From: Bordetella genomosp. 11
GTDB lineage: Bacteria > Pseudomonadota > Gammaproteobacteria > Burkholderiales > Burkholderiaceae_B
Direction: 5' to 3'
Assembly: GCF_002261215.1 (NCBI RefSeq)
Contig: NZ_NEVS01000004.1
Span: 434,001-498,000 of the forward strand
DNA: 64,000 bases
The notes beneath the pieces are model-generated. The model saw nothing but the letters and a program-made list of their open reading frames with translations. It had not been told where the DNA came from and searched no databases. A program made the position numbers and the translations under genes. Below, piece by piece: positions 51,392-62,200 of the stretch. Within the stretch, counting starts at the first letter, position 1. The number at the start of each line of letters is the position of its first letter.

Positions 51392-51807
51392 GCGATCCCT
51401 ACGATCTGCGGCGCTTCGTGGCGGCGCAGGATCCCGTCTTCGAAACGGTCTGCGCCGAACTGGCGGACGGACGCAAGCGCAGCCATTGGATGTGGTTCGT
51501 GTTTCCGCAGGTGCAAGGCCTGGGCCGTAGCGAAATGGCGCGCCGCTATGCCATTTCGTCCCTGGACGAGGCCAGGGCGTATGTCAGGCACCCTATCCTC
51601 GGGCCACGCCTGAAGCATGTTTGCGCGCTCGCGGCGCGCGCGCCCGCGGCGTCGGCGGCGGAAATCTTCGGGCCCATCGATGCGGTTAAGTTCCGTTCAT
51701 GCCTGACGCTGTTCACCTGGGCGGCTCCGGAAGAGACGATTTTCCGCGCCTGCCTGGACCGTTTTTTCGATGGGCAGGCCGACCCGCTGACGCTGTCGCA
51801 CCTGTAG
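51373..51807 (+). CDS. DUF1810-like protein
   Basis: A 144-aa cytoplasmic protein. PYDLRRFVAAQDPVFETVCAEL, SHWMWFVFPQVQGLGRSEMARRYAI, and ILGPRLKHVCALA are the blocks of the DUF1810 family, all-helical and of unknown function. ATG lies within the Nudix gene 3' end with GGGAG upstream, so the two are coupled. The link to nucleotide clean-up is only positional. Confidence 0.85.
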   Translation: METGGLSDPYDLRRFVAAQDPVFETVCAELADGRKRSHWMWFVFPQVQGLGRSEMARRYAISSLDEARAYVRHPILGPRLKHVCALAARAPAASAAEIFGPIDAVKFRSCLTLFTWAAPEETIFRACLDRFFDGQADPLTLSHL

Positions 51808-51948
51808 CGGCGGCAGGCCCGCCGCCGTCTTTCGCGGTCTTTCGCCCGCGATGTGGCAAACTTGGTCCCCCGCCGTCCCGCACGGGGCCGGCGTTGCGCG
51901 CCAGGCCCTCAGGGTATTCCAAATCAAGACCACAGAGACGCATAACGC

Positions 51949-54267
51949 ATGAACAAGCTACGTTTGACGCTTTCCTTGCTGATCGCGCTGGCCGCCGTTC
52001 CGGCATTCGCTCAAACGAGCCATACTCCAGGCAACCCGCCTTCCATGATGCGCGAACATGCGGCGCGCGAGGCGTATATCGACGACCTGATGCGGCGGAT
52101 GACGGTGGATGAAAAAATCGGGCAGTTGCGCCTGGTCAGCCTGCCCGCCGGCGCGAATCCGGACAGGGCCGGGTTCATGGCCGATATTCGCGAGGGCAAG
52201 GTGGGGGCGGTATTCAACACCGTCACGCCCAAGGACATCCGCGTGCTGCAGCAAGCCGCATTGCAAAGCCGGCTGAAGATCCCGTTGTTCTTTGCCTATG
52301 ACGTCATCCATGGGCAACGTACCATTTTTCCCATCGGCCTGGGCCTGGCCTCGACCTGGAACCTGGACGCGATACGGCAAACGGGCCGCGTGTCGGCCCT
52401 CGAGGCCAGCGCCGACGGGCTGGACCTGACCTGGTCGCCGATGGTCGACATTTCGCGCGATCCGCGCTGGGGCCGCAATTCCGAAGGCTTCGGCGAGGAC
52501 ACCTACCTGACGTCGCAGATCGGCGCCGAACTGGTCAAGGCGTACCAGGGCGACGATCCCGCCGCACCGGGCAGCATCATGGCGGTGGTCAAGCACTTCG
52601 CCGCGTACGGCGCGGTGGAGGGCGGGCGCGACTACAACACCGTGGACATGAGCCCACTGCGGTTGTTCCAGGACTACCTGCCGCCGTACAAGGCGGCGCT
52701 GGATGCCGGCGCGGCCGGGGTGATGATTGCCCTGAATTCGCTGAACGGCGTGCCGGCCACCGGCGACAAATGGCTGCTGCAGGACGTGCTGCGCAAGCAG
52801 TGGGGCTTCAAGGGCATCACCATCAGCGATCATGGCGCGATTTTGGAGATGATCAAGCACGGCGTGGCCGCCGACGGCCGCGATGCCGCGCGGCTGGCCA
52901 TTACCGCCGGCGCCGACATGAGCATGAGCGACACGATCTACGGCGAGAACCTGAAGCCGCTGCTGGACAGCGGCCGCATCGGCATGGCCGACCTGGACCG
53001 CGCGACGCGCGACGTGCTGCGCGTCAAATACGACCTGGGCCTGTTCCGCGACCCGTATCGGCATATCGGCCCGCCGCAGAACGACCCGCCTGACGTCAAC
53101 GCGGAAAGCCGCCTGCATCGCGGCGCGGCGCGCGAGGTGGCACGCGAAAGCCTCGTGCTGCTGAAGAACCAGGGCGGTGTGCTGCCGCTGCGCAAGCAGG
53201 GCACGATCGCCGTGGTCGGCCCGCTGGCCAAGAGCCAGCGCGACATGATGGGCAACTGGTCGGCGGCCGGCCGGACCGAGCAGACCGTGTCCGTGTACCA
53301 GGGCCTGGCCAATGCGGTGGGCGAGCGGGCCAGGCTGCTGTATGCCAAGGGCGCCAATGTCATCGACGACCCCGAGATCGTCAAGTACCTGAACCTGTAC
53401 GAGCAGGATGTGGACGTGGACCCGCGGCCGCCCGCCCAGCTCATCGATGAGGCCGTCGCCGCGGCGCGCCAGGCCGATGTGGTACTGGCGGTTGTCGGCG
53501 AGTCCCAGGGCATGGCGCACGAGGCGTCCAGCCGCAGCGACATCGTGATTCCCGACAGCCAGGTCAGGCTGCTCAAGGCCTTGAAGGCGACGGGCAAGCC
53601 GCTGGTGATCGTCCTGATGAACGGCCGCCCGCTGGCCCTGACCTGGGAAAACGACAATGCCGACGCCATCCTGGAAACCTGGTTCGCCGGCACCGAGGGG
53701 GGCAACGCCATCGCCGACGTGCTGTTCGGCGACTACAACCCGTCGGGCAAGCTGCCCATGACGTTTCCGCGATCGGTGGGCCAGATCCCGATCTACTACA
53801 ACCACCTGAATACGGGACGGCCCTTCGATCCCTTGCATCCGGACAAGTACACCTCGCGCTATTTCGACGCGACCAACGGGCCCTTGTACCCCTTCGGCTA
53901 CGGGCTCAGCTATACCACTTTCCGGCTTTCCGACGTGGCCCTGTCCGACCCGTCGATGCCGCGCGGCGGCACGGTGCAGGCCAGCGTGACCATTACCAAT
54001 ACGGGCAACCGCGACGGCGCGACGGTGGTGCAGTTGTACATCCAGGACCCGGTGGCCTCCATCAGCCGGCCGGTCAAGGAGCTGAAGCATTTCCAGAAGG
54101 TCATGCTGAAGGCCGGCGAGTCGCGCAAGGTGACCTTCGTCCTGGACGAGGACGATCTGGCCTTCTACAACGCGCAACTGCACTACGGCGCGGAGCCGGG
54201 GCTGTTCAACGTCTACGTGGGCCTGGATTCGCAGGACGTGAAGCAGGCCAGCTTCACGCTGAAATAG
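51949..54267 (+). CDS. bglX: Periplasmic beta-glucosidase
   Basis: A 772-aa GH3 enzyme, as long as E. coli BglX. The signal peptide ends AFA-QTSH. The catalytic barrel has the GH3 motif RDPRWGRNSEGFGEDTYL and IMAVVKHFAAYG, and the nucleophile Asp294 in TISDHGAI. The second domain (VVAVVGESQGMAHEASSR) and a C-terminal fibronectin-III-like domain (VSVTITNTGNRDGATVVQLY in variant form) follow. It hydrolyses beta-linked glucosides or cello-oligomers in the periplasm. Confidence 0.93.
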   Translation: MNKLRLTLSLLIALAAVPAFAQTSHTPGNPPSMMREHAAREAYIDDLMRRMTVDEKIGQLRLVSLPAGANPDRAGFMADIREGKVGAVFNTVTPKDIRVLQQAALQSRLKIPLFFAYDVIHGQRTIFPIGLGLASTWNLDAIRQTGRVSALEASADGLDLTWSPMVDISRDPRWGRNSEGFGEDTYLTSQIGAELVKAYQGDDPAAPGSIMAVVKHFAAYGAVEGGRDYNTVDMSPLRLFQDYLPPYKAALDAGAAGVMIALNSLNGVPATGDKWLLQDVLRKQWGFKGITISDHGAILEMIKHGVAADGRDAARLAITAGADMSMSDTIYGENLKPLLDSGRIGMADLDRATRDVLRVKYDLGLFRDPYRHIGPPQNDPPDVNAESRLHRGAAREVARESLVLLKNQGGVLPLRKQGTIAVVGPLAKSQRDMMGNWSAAGRTEQTVSVYQGLANAVGERARLLYAKGANVIDDPEIVKYLNLYEQDVDVDPRPPAQLIDEAVAAARQADVVLAVVGESQGMAHEASSRSDIVIPDSQVRLLKALKATGKPLVIVLMNGRPLALTWENDNADAILETWFAGTEGGNAIADVLFGDYNPSGKLPMTFPRSVGQIPIYYNHLNTGRPFDPLHPDKYTSRYFDATNGPLYPFGYGLSYTTFRLSDVALSDPSMPRGGTVQASVTITNTGNRDGATVVQLYIQDPVASISRPVKELKHFQKVMLKAGESRKVTFVLDEDDLAFYNAQLHYGAEPGLFNVYVGLDSQDVKQASFTLK

Positions 54268-54301
54268 ACGCGCCCTGCGCCGCGGCGCGGCGCCGGCCGC
54301 G

Positions 54302-54847
54302 TCAGCGGATCAGGTTCATGAATTCCGCCCGCGTGGCGGCGTTGCCATGGAATTCGCCCAGCATGACGGACGTCACCATGGACGAGTTCTGCTTTTCCAC
54401 CCCGCGCATCATCATGCACATGTGCTGGGCCTCGATGACCACGGCCACGCCCGCCGCGCCGGTGACCTGCTGGACGGCTTCGGCGATCTGGCGGCTGAGG
54501 TTTTCCTGGATCTGCAGGCGGCGGGCGAACATATCGACGATGCGGGCGACCTTGGACAGGCCCAGCACTTTGCCGTCGGGCAGGTAGGCCACGTGCGCCT
54601 TGCCGATGAAAGGCAGCATGTGGTGCTCGCACAGCGAATACAGCTCGATGTTCTTGACCAGGACGATTTCCTTGGTGTCCGAGGTGAAGAGCGCGCCGTT
54701 CACGATCTCGTCCAGGTTCTGGGCGTAGCCGCGGCACAGATACTGCATGGCCCTGGCGGCCCGCGCCGGCGTGTCGCGCAGGCCTTCTCGGGTGGGATCC
54801 TCGCCCAGTTGTTGCAGGATGGCGGTGTAGTGTTCTTCGAGCGACAT
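54302..54847 (-). CDS. folE: GTP cyclohydrolase I
   Basis: A 181-aa enzyme converting GTP to 7,8-dihydroneopterin triphosphate, first step of folate synthesis. Zinc ligands appear in [11 protein letters not shown] and [32 protein letters not shown] and [11 protein letters not shown] are conserved. The Met of MSLEEHY was selected from a longer open frame. It is convergent with bglX, 34 bp apart. Confidence 0.96.
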   Translation of the reverse strand: MSLEEHYTAILQQLGEDPTREGLRDTPARAARAMQYLCRGYAQNLDEIVNGALFTSDTKEIVLVKNIELYSLCEHHMLPFIGKAHVAYLPDGKVLGLSKVARIVDMFARRLQIQENLSRQIAEAVQQVTGAAGVAVVIEAQHMCMMMRGVEKQNSSMVTSVMLGEFHGNAATRAEFMNLIR

Positions 54848-54953
54848 GATGGTGGCTTGCGTGAGCGTGCTTGCGTGGGCGGATAGTCGAACCGATACGA
54901 TACCAGCCGCGGTCGGACCCGGGATATCGTCCGGGTATCGTCGGGCGGCCGGA

Positions 54954-56042
54954 CTAGGGCCCCTTGATGCCGGCGGGAGCCACGCAGGACGCGGCGCCCG
55001 GCGTGGTTTTGGCGTCGGGGCCCAGCAGCGCGCGCGCGCCGCATTCGGAACCGAACATGCCGCGCTGGTCGTGTCCGACACCGACGACCTCCCAGGCCTG
55101 GTGGATGTTGTGCTTCAACGCGGGCAGCCAGGCTTCGTAGCGCAGGTAGGCGCGTCCGCGCGACAGGCGGGTCGCGCCCTGGGCCTCGGCGCCGCAGCGT
55201 TTGTCCAGCCAGCGGTGTTCGGGATTGGTATCGGCGCCGCCCAGCAGATAGCTGACCGCGCGGCTGGCATAACGCGAGGCCAGCCGCAGGCGATCCTGCG
55301 CGCGGATGCCGTGCGGCAGGTGATCCAGGCCGTAGCGGAAATCGTTGAAGTCCGGACATAGTCCGCGGTTATAGGGGCCGAAGCCGCCATCGCCGCGCGG
55401 CCGGTCGGTCGTGAAGTACAGGTAGGAGGAGGGATTGGCAACGATGTAGCGCACGTCGATGCCGCGCTTGCGGACGGTTTCATCGATGTCGTTCAGGACG
55501 GCGTAGCGCTGCACCATCTGCGCGCCGGCAGAGTGGCCCGCCAGCACGATGTCGGTCAAGGCGGGCAGCGTTCCGCGATTCGCCAGCCATTCCAGCAGGT
55601 CGTCCAGGACATCGAAGGACGAGATCGGCGCCGGCCGGCCTGCCGCCTTGACGCTCTCGCCGTCGCCGATCCAGCGGTCGCGGTGCCATGCCGGCATGCG
55701 CTCGAAGCCGCGGTCTATGGTGCCCGCGAACTTCGGAGCGATCACCAGTGTGTTCTCCAGGGCAGGCGGATCCATCCACAGCAGGCCGGCCGCGGTCTCG
55801 TAATAGTGGCCGGCGTCGCGCTTGACGCCGTGAACGATGACGACGACGTGCTCGATATGAGCCAGGTTATCCGCCGTCAGCGTGCGGCTGGCGTAGACGG
55901 GAAAGGGATAGCGATGTGCCCGCGGGCCGAGTTCCAGCGTCTGCCATGGCGGCGTGCCGACGAACGGCGGTCCGGTGTCGTCCTGGGCCCTCGCCGAGAC
56001 GGCGGCGCACAGCGCCAGCAAAAGGCAAAAAACCAAGCGCAT
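54954..56042 (-). CDS. Exported alpha/beta hydrolase
   Basis: A 362-aa protein. Signal peptide [19 protein letters not shown] is followed by an alpha/beta-hydrolase fold: strand [16 protein letters not shown] (oxyanion region), nucleophile Ser in [12 protein letters not shown], and a late His in [24 protein letters not shown] and [13 protein letters not shown] lie in the lid region. Three cysteines in the C-terminal quarter may form disulfides. Substrate unknown; an esterase or peptide hydrolase of the periplasm is likely. The Met at 56042 starts the signal peptide. Confidence 0.8.
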   Translation of the reverse strand: MRLVFCLLLALCAAVSARAQDDTGPPFVGTPPWQTLELGPRAHRYPFPVYASRTLTADNLAHIEHVVVIVHGVKRDAGHYYETAAGLLWMDPPALENTLVIAPKFAGTIDRGFERMPAWHRDRWIGDGESVKAAGRPAPISSFDVLDDLLEWLANRGTLPALTDIVLAGHSAGAQMVQRYAVLNDIDETVRKRGIDVRYIVANPSSYLYFTTDRPRGDGGFGPYNRGLCPDFNDFRYGLDHLPHGIRAQDRLRLASRYASRAVSYLLGGADTNPEHRWLDKRCGAEAQGATRLSRGRAYLRYEAWLPALKHNIHQAWEVVGVGHDQRGMFGSECGARALLGPDAKTTPGAASCVAPAGIKGP

Positions 56043-56129
56043 GAAAGATCCGGGCGGAAGCGGCCAGGGCCGCGGGATGGCATGCGCGGCATTGTAGGCC
56101 CGTCCACGTGGCAAGCCGCTGAATGCGCG

Positions 56130-57047
56130 TCAGCCGGACGCGGGCGCGCCCCAATAGCCCGGATCGGCGTAGGCCTGGCGCAACAGGTCGACGAAGGCGC
56201 GCACCCGCGCGGGCAGGTGCTTGCGTTCGGGCAGCATGGCATAGATGCCGTTGGGCGGCGCGCAGTAGTCGTCCAGCACAGTCCTGAGCCGGCCGCTGGC
56301 CAGATCCTGCTGCACCTCCCACATCGAGCGCCAGGCCAGGCCGCAGCCCGCGAGCGTCCATTGATGGAGCACGCTGCCATCGCTGCATTCCAGCCGGCCG
56401 GCGACGCGATAAGGCGTCACCTGTCCGTTTACGCGGAACAGCCAGCCGCGCGACTGGTTTCCCTGGCTGCCGAAGGACAGGCAATGGTGGCTGGCCAGGT
56501 CCGCGGGCGTGCGCGGTGTGCCATGCCGGGCCAGGTAGGAGGGGGCCGCGACGACGACGCGCCGGTTGTCGGCCAGCCGGATGGCCACCATGTCCGAGTC
56601 GTCCAGGTCGCCGATGCGCACGGCGCAGTCGTAGCGCTCGTCGACCAGGTCGACCAGGCGATCGCTCAGGTCCAGCGTAACGCTGACGTCGGGATAGTGT
56701 TCGGCGTATCCGGGCAGCAGGGGGGCGACGTGGCGCCGGCCGAATCCCGCCGGGGCGGTGATGCGCAGCAGCCCGGTGGGGCGCGCGCTGCCCTGGGCGA
56801 CCAGGCTTTCGGAATCGTTCAGGTCGCGCAGGATGCGCTGGGCGTCCTCCAGCAGGGTGCCGCCTTCCGCGGTCAGCGATAGGCGGCGGGTGGACCGCAC
56901 CAGCAGTTTCACGCCCAGGCGGGCCTCCAGCGCGTCGATGCGGCGGCCGATCATGGCGGGCGCCACGCCTTCGGCGCGGGCGGCGGCCGACAGGCTGCCC
57001 AGGGCGGCGACGGCGACGAAGGTCTGCAATTGCTTGAAGCGGTCCAT
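56130..57047 (-). CDS. LysR-family transcriptional regulator
   Basis: A 305-aa regulator. The N-terminal winged helix is FKQLQTFVAVAALGSLSAAARAEGVAPAMIGRRIDALEARLGVKLL. The ligand domain (about 90-300) includes GLLRITAPAGFGRRHVAPLLPGY and the CrgA-type stretch YDCAVRIGDLDDSDMVA. The start Met is in MDRFKQLQTF. It is transcribed away from malate synthase with a 124-bp gap holding a perfect 9-bp inverted repeat, so it may control that gene and itself. Confidence 0.92.
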   Translation of the reverse strand: MDRFKQLQTFVAVAALGSLSAAARAEGVAPAMIGRRIDALEARLGVKLLVRSTRRLSLTAEGGTLLEDAQRILRDLNDSESLVAQGSARPTGLLRITAPAGFGRRHVAPLLPGYAEHYPDVSVTLDLSDRLVDLVDERYDCAVRIGDLDDSDMVAIRLADNRRVVVAAPSYLARHGTPRTPADLASHHCLSFGSQGNQSRGWLFRVNGQVTPYRVAGRLECSDGSVLHQWTLAGCGLAWRSMWEVQQDLASGRLRTVLDDYCAPPNGIYAMLPERKHLPARVRAFVDLLRQAYADPGYWGAPASG

Positions 57048-57081
57048 GGCATACCGGGCCAAACCGGCCACTTGTGCATAA

Positions 57082-57108
57082 ATATAAAAGATGAATCTAC
57101 TTTTATAT
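57082..57108. promoter_or_regulatory. Perfect inverted repeat between the LysR gene and aceB
   Basis: ATATAAAAG and CTTTTATAT flank ATGAATCTA (9-9-9 layout). It is 35 bp before the LysR start and 64 bp before aceB, in the only AT-rich stretch nearby. The position suits a LysR activator site. Confidence 0.6.
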
Positions 57109-57171
57109 GCTTTTTAATTCAATATGCCCTTCGTACACTGGCAAACATCAGATTCTTTCGCGGAGACTGCA

Positions 57172-58755
57172 ATGAGCTTGAACCTGCCCGCGGGCGTCGC
57201 CATCGGCGCCCCCATCGAACCCGGCTTCGAAACCGTGCTGACGCATGACGCGCTGGCCCTGGTCGCCGACCTGCACCGCACCTTCGAGACCCGCAGGCAG
57301 GAACTGCTGGCCGCCCGTGCGGCCCGCGTCAAGCGCCTGGATGCCGGCGAGAAGCCCGATTTCCTGGCGGAAACCCGCCATATCCGCGAGGGCGACTGGA
57401 CCATCGCCCCCATTCCCGAAGACCTGAAATGCCGCCGTGTCGAAATCACCGGCCCGGTCGAGCGCAAGATGGTGATCAATGCCTTGAATTCCGGCGCCGA
57501 CAGCTACATGACGGACTTCGAGGATTCCAATACGCCGAACTGGCATAACCAGATATCCGGCCAGATCAACCTGATGGACGCCGTGCGGCGCACGATACGC
57601 CTGGAGCAAGGCGGCAAAACCTACCAGTTGAACGACAAGACGGCGGTCCTGCTGGTGCGCCCGCGCGGCTGGCACCTGGACGAGAAGCACGTCACGGTCG
57701 ACGGCAAGCGGGTATCCGGCGGCATTTTCGACTTCGCCCTGTATTTCTTCCATAACGCCAAGGAACTGCTGGCGCGCGGCAGCGGCCCGTACTTCTACCT
57801 GCCGAAGATGGAAAGCCATCTGGAAGCGCGTTTGTGGAACGACATCTTCGTCCATACCCAGAAGGCCCTGGGCGTTCCGCAGGGCACGATCAAGGCGACG
57901 GTCCTGGTGGAAACCATCCTGGCTGCCTTCGAAATGGACGAAATCCTGTACGAACTGCGCGAGCATAGCGCCGGACTGAACGCCGGCCGCTGGGACTATA
58001 TCTTCAGCTGCATCAAGAAATTCAAGGTGGAACGCGATTTCTGCCTGGCCGACCGCGCCAAGGTCACGATGACCGCGCCGTTCATGCGTGCCTACGCGCT
58101 GCTGTTGCTGAAGACCTGCCATCGCCGCAACGCGCCGGCCATCGGCGGCATGAGCGCCTTGATCCCGATCAAGAGCGATCCGGTCAAGAACGAGCAGGCC
58201 ATGGCCGGCATCCGCGCGGACAAGACGCGCGACGCGACGGACGGCTACGACGGCGGCTGGGTGGCGCATCCCGGCCTGGTGTCGGTCGCGATGGAGGAGT
58301 TCGTCAAGGTGTTGGGCGACGCGCCGAACCAGATCGCCAAGCAGCGGCCGGACGTCAATGTGAAGGCGGCCGATCTGCTGGACTTCCAGCCCGAGGCGCC
58401 GATCACCGAAACCGGCCTGCGGATGAACATCAATGTGGGCATCCATTACCTGGGCTCCTGGCTGGACGGCAACGGCTGCGTGCCCATCCATAACCTGATG
58501 GAGGATGCCGCCACGGCGGAAATCTCGCGTTCGCAGGTATGGCAGTGGATCCGTTCGCCCAAGGGCGTGCTGGATGACGGCACCAAGGTCACCGCCGAGC
58601 TGGTGCGCAAGCTCATTCCGCAGGAGCTGGCCAAGGTGCACGAGGTGGCCGGCCCCAGCCAGGCCTATGACCGCGCGGCGCGCATCTTCGAGCAGATGAG
58701 CACCCAGGACGAGTTCGCCGAATTCCTGACCCTGCCGCTGTACGAAGAAGTCTGA
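57172..58755 (+). CDS. aceB: Malate synthase A
   Basis: A 527-aa enzyme of the glyoxylate shunt joining glyoxylate and acetyl-CoA to malate. Conserved blocks are [66 protein letters not shown]-type [20 protein letters not shown] and [17 protein letters not shown]. The C-terminal catalytic acid region contains [23 protein letters not shown] at 57172 gives the family-like start; 16 upstream codons are open. Isocitrate lyase is not in the window. A strong terminator follows. Confidence 0.96.
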   Translation: MSLNLPAGVAIGAPIEPGFETVLTHDALALVADLHRTFETRRQELLAARAARVKRLDAGEKPDFLAETRHIREGDWTIAPIPEDLKCRRVEITGPVERKMVINALNSGADSYMTDFEDSNTPNWHNQISGQINLMDAVRRTIRLEQGGKTYQLNDKTAVLLVRPRGWHLDEKHVTVDGKRVSGGIFDFALYFFHNAKELLARGSGPYFYLPKMESHLEARLWNDIFVHTQKALGVPQGTIKATVLVETILAAFEMDEILYELREHSAGLNAGRWDYIFSCIKKFKVERDFCLADRAKVTMTAPFMRAYALLLLKTCHRRNAPAIGGMSALIPIKSDPVKNEQAMAGIRADKTRDATDGYDGGWVAHPGLVSVAMEEFVKVLGDAPNQIAKQRPDVNVKAADLLDFQPEAPITETGLRMNINVGIHYLGSWLDGNGCVPIHNLMEDAATAEISRSQVWQWIRSPKGVLDDGTKVTAELVRKLIPQELAKVHEVAGPSQAYDRAARIFEQMSTQDEFAEFLTLPLYEEV

Positions 58756-58783
58756 CGGGACCGCGCCGGAGCGCCCGGCCGCA

Positions 58784-58818
58784 TGCCCGCCACCGGCTGC
58801 CGGTGGCGGGCATTTTTT
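58784..58818 (+). terminator. Rho-independent terminator of aceB
   Basis: A perfect 13-bp stem (TGCCCGCCACCGG / CCGGTGGCGGGCA) with loop CTG and a run of six T, starting 29 nt after the stop codon. Confidence 0.92.
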
Positions 58819-58831
58819 CGTCCCGGCCCAC

Positions 58832-59242
58832 CTAGCGCATCCTGGTCTTGCGGTGGACGACCCAGTCCGTCGCGTCCGTGCGGATCGCATCGCCGATATG
58901 GGCTGGATCGATCGGGTAGTAGTAGCAATCCAGCAGGCGGCCGGCGACTTCCAGCCGCAGCCGGCGGCGGACGAAACAGGATCCGCCGGCCGGGTCGTAT
59001 TCCTCGATGGCGTCCATCAGGGGCAGCAGGGCCGGGTCGATGCGGTAAACGTCGCCCGTCACCGGTGCCGCGTCCGGATCGGGCAGCAGCCCGGGCCAGT
59101 CGCCGAAGTCGTACAGCCGGCCGCGCAGGCTGGCCAGGCCGGCGTATTCCGGCGCGGGCAGGCCGGCGCGCGCGGCGGCGGCCGTCAGGTCGTTGATTTC
59201 ACCGCGCCGCAGGGTGCCGTAGACGAAAACGTAGGTATCCAT
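58832..59242 (-). CDS. Gamma-glutamylcyclotransferase family protein
   Basis: A 136-aa protein with the GGCT-like fold. The substrate loop is [14 protein letters not shown] at the N-terminus and the catalytic Glu is in [25 protein letters not shown] and [12 protein letters not shown] are family-like. Members release 5-oxoproline from gamma-glutamyl amines or dipeptides; the exact activity is not fixed by sequence. The start Met ([11 protein letters not shown]) was selected from a longer open frame. It is divergent from clpB. Confidence 0.88.
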   Translation of the reverse strand: MDTYVFVYGTLRRGEINDLTAAAARAGLPAPEYAGLASLRGRLYDFGDWPGLLPDPDAAPVTGDVYRIDPALLPLMDAIEEYDPAGGSCFVRRRLRLEVAGRLLDCYYYPIDPAHIGDAIRTDATDWVVHRKTRMR

Positions 59243-59276
59243 CGGGAGGGTGTATCGCTTATTGTGGAGACCGGGC

Positions 59277-59305
59277 ATTGAAATCCCGCCAGGGAGCCCG
59301 CATTT
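59277..59305 (+). promoter_or_regulatory. Sigma32 (heat-shock) promoter of clpB
   Basis: ATTGAAA (59277-59283), 14-nt spacer, CCGCATTT (59298-59305): one mismatch from each RpoH consensus half. It lies about 55 bp upstream of the clpB start. Confidence 0.75.
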
Positions 59306-59360
59306 GTGGATCATCGAGACGGCCCCCGGCCGGGCTCCAACCCAACAAACCGACCACATT

Positions 59361-61952
59361 ATGCGATTCGACAAGCTCACCACCAAGTTCCAGCAGGCCT
59401 TGGCCGATGCGCAAAGCCTGGCCGCTCGCAACGACCACCCTTACATCGAGCCCCTGCACGTCCTTTCCGCCCTGATCGGCGATCCCGACAGCGGAGCGTC
59501 CAGCCTGCTGGCGCGCGCCGGCGTGGCGGTCAACCGCCTGCCCTCGGCCATCGATAATGCGCTGAAAGGCCTGCCCCAGGTGCAGGGCGAAAGCAATGTG
59601 CAGGTCGGACGGGATCTGCAGAACGTGCTGACGCGCACCGACAAGGAAGCGGCGCGGCGCGGTGACACCTATATCGCCAGCGAGCTCTTCCTGCTCGCCC
59701 TGGCCGACGACAAGGGCGAGGCAGGCCGCATCCTGCGCGAGGCCGGCCTGCAGAAGAAGGCCCTGGAATCCGCCGTGGACGCCGTGCGTGGCGGCGAGGC
59801 GGTGCAGGGCGCCGAAGGCGAGTCCAACCGCCAGGCGCTGGCCAAGTACACGCTGGACCTGACCGACCGCGCCCGCCAGGGCAAGCTGGATCCGGTGATC
59901 GGCCGCGATGACGAAATCCGCCGCACCATCCAGATCCTGCAACGCCGCACCAAGAACAACCCCGTGCTGATCGGCGAACCCGGCGTCGGCAAGACCGCCA
60001 TCGTCGAAGGCCTGGCGCAGCGCATCGTCAATGACGAAGTGCCGGAAAGCCTGCGCGGCAAGCGCGTCCTGTCGCTGGATATGGCGGCGCTGCTGGCGGG
60101 CGCCAAGTTCCGCGGCGAGTTCGAAGAGCGCCTGAAGGCCGTGCTGAAAGAGCTGGCGCAGGACGACGGCAGCAACATCGTCTTCATCGACGAACTGCAC
60201 ACCATGGTGGGCGCGGGCAAGGCCGAAGGCGCCATCGACGCCGGCAACATGCTCAAGCCCGCGCTGGCGCGCGGAGAGCTCCACTGCATCGGCGCGACCA
60301 CGCTGGACGAATACCGCAAGTACATCGAAAAGGACGCCGCGCTGGAGCGCCGCTTCCAGAAAGTGCTGGTCGGCGAGCCCGACGTGGAATCCACGATCGC
60401 CATCCTGCGCGGCTTGCAGGAGCGCTATGAGCTGCACCACGGCGTGGAGATCACCGATCCCGCGATCGTCGCCGCGGCCGAGCTCTCGCACCGCTACATA
60501 ACGGACCGCTTCCTGCCGGACAAGGCCATCGACCTCATCGACGAGGCGGCGGCCCGCATCCGCATGGAAATCGATTCCAAGCCCGAGGTGATGGACCGGC
60601 TGGACCGCCGCATCATCCAGCTGAAGATCGAGCGCGAGGCGGTCAAGAAGGAAGCCGACGAAGCTTCCAAGCGCCGGCTGGGCGTCATCGAGGACGAGCT
60701 GGAAAAACTCCAGCGCGAATACAACGACTACGAGGAAATCTGGAAGGCCGAAAAAGCCGCCGTGCAAGGCAGCCAGGCCATCAAGGAAGAAATCGAGCAG
60801 GTACGTGCCGAAATGGCCGAGCTGCAGCGCAAAGGCCAATTCGACAAGCTGGCCGAGCTGCAGTACGGCAAGCTGCCGGAACTGGAGGCCCGCCTGAAAT
60901 CCGCGGAAAGCGGCGCGCAGGAGGCCGAATCGGGCAACCGGCCGCGCCTGCTGCGCACCCAGGTCGGCGCCGAGGAAATCGCCGAGGTCGTGTCGCGTGC
61001 CACGGGCATCCCCGTATCGAAGATGATGCAGGGCGAGCGCGAGAAGCTGCTGGACATGGAAGCGTTCCTGCACCGCCGCGTGGTGGGCCAGGACGAAGCC
61101 GTGCGCCTGGTGTCCGATGCCATCCGCCGTTCGCGCGCCGGCTTGTCCGATCCCTCGCGGCCCTACGGTTCCTTCCTGTTCCTCGGGCCGACCGGCGTGG
61201 GCAAGACCGAACTGACGCGCGCGCTCGCGGACTTCCTCTTCGATTCCGAGGATCACATGATCCGCATCGACATGAGCGAGTTCATGGAAAAGCACTCGGT
61301 GGCCCGCCTGATCGGCGCGCCCCCGGGATACGTCGGCTACGAGGAAGGGGGCTACCTGACCGAGGCCGTGCGCCGCAAGCCGTACAGCGTGATCCTGCTG
61401 GACGAAGTCGAAAAAGCGCACCCGGATGTGTTCAACGTGCTGCTGCAAGTGCTGGACGACGGTCGCCTGACCGACGGCCAGGGGCGCACGGTGGACTTCC
61501 GCAATACGGTGATCGTGATGACGTCCAACCTGGGCTCGCAGCATATACAGACCATGGCCGGCAAGCCTTACGAGGTCATCAAGGAAGTCGTGTGGGATGA
61601 GTTGAAGCAGTCGTTCCGCCCGGAATTCCTGAACCGGATCGACGAGGTCGTCGTATTCCACGGCCTGGAAGCGCAGCACATCGAATCGATCGCGCGGATC
61701 CAGCTCAAGCGCCTGGCGCAGCGGCTGGAGAAGCAGGAAATGCAGCTGGAGGTGTCCGACGCCGCGCTGGCGGAGATCGCCAGGGCCGGCTTCGATCCGG
61801 TGTTCGGGGCTCGTCCCTTGAAGCGGGCCATCCAGCAGCAGATCGAGAACCCAGTCGCCAAGCTGATCCTGGAAGGCCGCTTCGGCCCGCGCGACGTGGT
61901 GCCGGTGGACCTGCGCGACGGCAAGCTGGTGTTCGAGCGCACGCTGCAGTGA
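59361..61952 (+). CDS. clpB: ATP-dependent disaggregase ClpB
   Basis: An 863-aa Hsp100 protein that pulls apart protein aggregates with DnaK. The N-domain has two Clp repeats (about 1-145). AAA-1 has Walker A GEPGVGKT (near 205) and Walker [19 protein letters not shown]. The long coiled middle domain with [17 protein letters not shown] follows, then AAA-2 with GPTGVGKTE (near 609), [22 protein letters not shown] and the sensor region [16 protein letters not shown]. The absence of a ClpP loop confirms ClpB. ATG is at [14 protein letters not shown]. Confidence 0.97.
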   Translation: MRFDKLTTKFQQALADAQSLAARNDHPYIEPLHVLSALIGDPDSGASSLLARAGVAVNRLPSAIDNALKGLPQVQGESNVQVGRDLQNVLTRTDKEAARRGDTYIASELFLLALADDKGEAGRILREAGLQKKALESAVDAVRGGEAVQGAEGESNRQALAKYTLDLTDRARQGKLDPVIGRDDEIRRTIQILQRRTKNNPVLIGEPGVGKTAIVEGLAQRIVNDEVPESLRGKRVLSLDMAALLAGAKFRGEFEERLKAVLKELAQDDGSNIVFIDELHTMVGAGKAEGAIDAGNMLKPALARGELHCIGATTLDEYRKYIEKDAALERRFQKVLVGEPDVESTIAILRGLQERYELHHGVEITDPAIVAAAELSHRYITDRFLPDKAIDLIDEAAARIRMEIDSKPEVMDRLDRRIIQLKIEREAVKKEADEASKRRLGVIEDELEKLQREYNDYEEIWKAEKAAVQGSQAIKEEIEQVRAEMAELQRKGQFDKLAELQYGKLPELEARLKSAESGAQEAESGNRPRLLRTQVGAEEIAEVVSRATGIPVSKMMQGEREKLLDMEAFLHRRVVGQDEAVRLVSDAIRRSRAGLSDPSRPYGSFLFLGPTGVGKTELTRALADFLFDSEDHMIRIDMSEFMEKHSVARLIGAPPGYVGYEEGGYLTEAVRRKPYSVILLDEVEKAHPDVFNVLLQVLDDGRLTDGQGRTVDFRNTVIVMTSNLGSQHIQTMAGKPYEVIKEVVWDELKQSFRPEFLNRIDEVVVFHGLEAQHIESIARIQLKRLAQRLEKQEMQLEVSDAALAEIARAGFDPVFGARPLKRAIQQQIENPVAKLILEGRFGPRDVVPVDLRDGKLVFERTLQ

Positions 61953-62010
61953 TGTCGCCGGCCGACGGGCCGTCGCCGCGGCCCGTAACGGCCGGCAACG
62001 ACAGCCCCGT

Positions 62011-62040
62011 AAAGGCGCCGCATTCGCGGCGCCTTTTTTA
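62011..62040 (+). terminator. Rho-independent terminator of clpB
   Basis: AAAGGCGCCGC / GCGGCGCCTTT stem (11 bp) with loop ATTC, ending in six or more T, 58 nt after the stop codon. Confidence 0.92.
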
Positions 62041-62144
62041 TTTCAGATGACTCCGGCACCGCTTCGCCGGACTCCGCCGCAGCCCGATACGGTGGGTTTT
62101 CATTCACCGATATCCGGGGCAACGCGTTGGTCCATCAATGCTTC

Positions 62145-62157
62145 TTGAGTCACTCAA
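62145..62157. promoter_or_regulatory. Palindrome upstream of LysR gene
   Basis: TTGAGT-C-ACTCAA, perfect 6-bp arms, 44 bp before the LysR start codon. It may be the autoregulatory site or overlap the promoter. Confidence 0.4.
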
Positions 62158-62200
62158 TCTGAAATATGATTGCGCGATAGTTAATGATGCGAGGAGCAGC

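Noticed and set aside
51958..54183. A 741-codon minus-strand frame opposite bglX
   Set aside because: Mirror of the GH3 gene; the plus-strand protein has every family motif.
59259..61679. An 806-codon minus-strand frame opposite clpB
   Set aside because: Shadow of clpB; composition is His/Arg/Gln-rich and no ribosome binding site or known motif is present.
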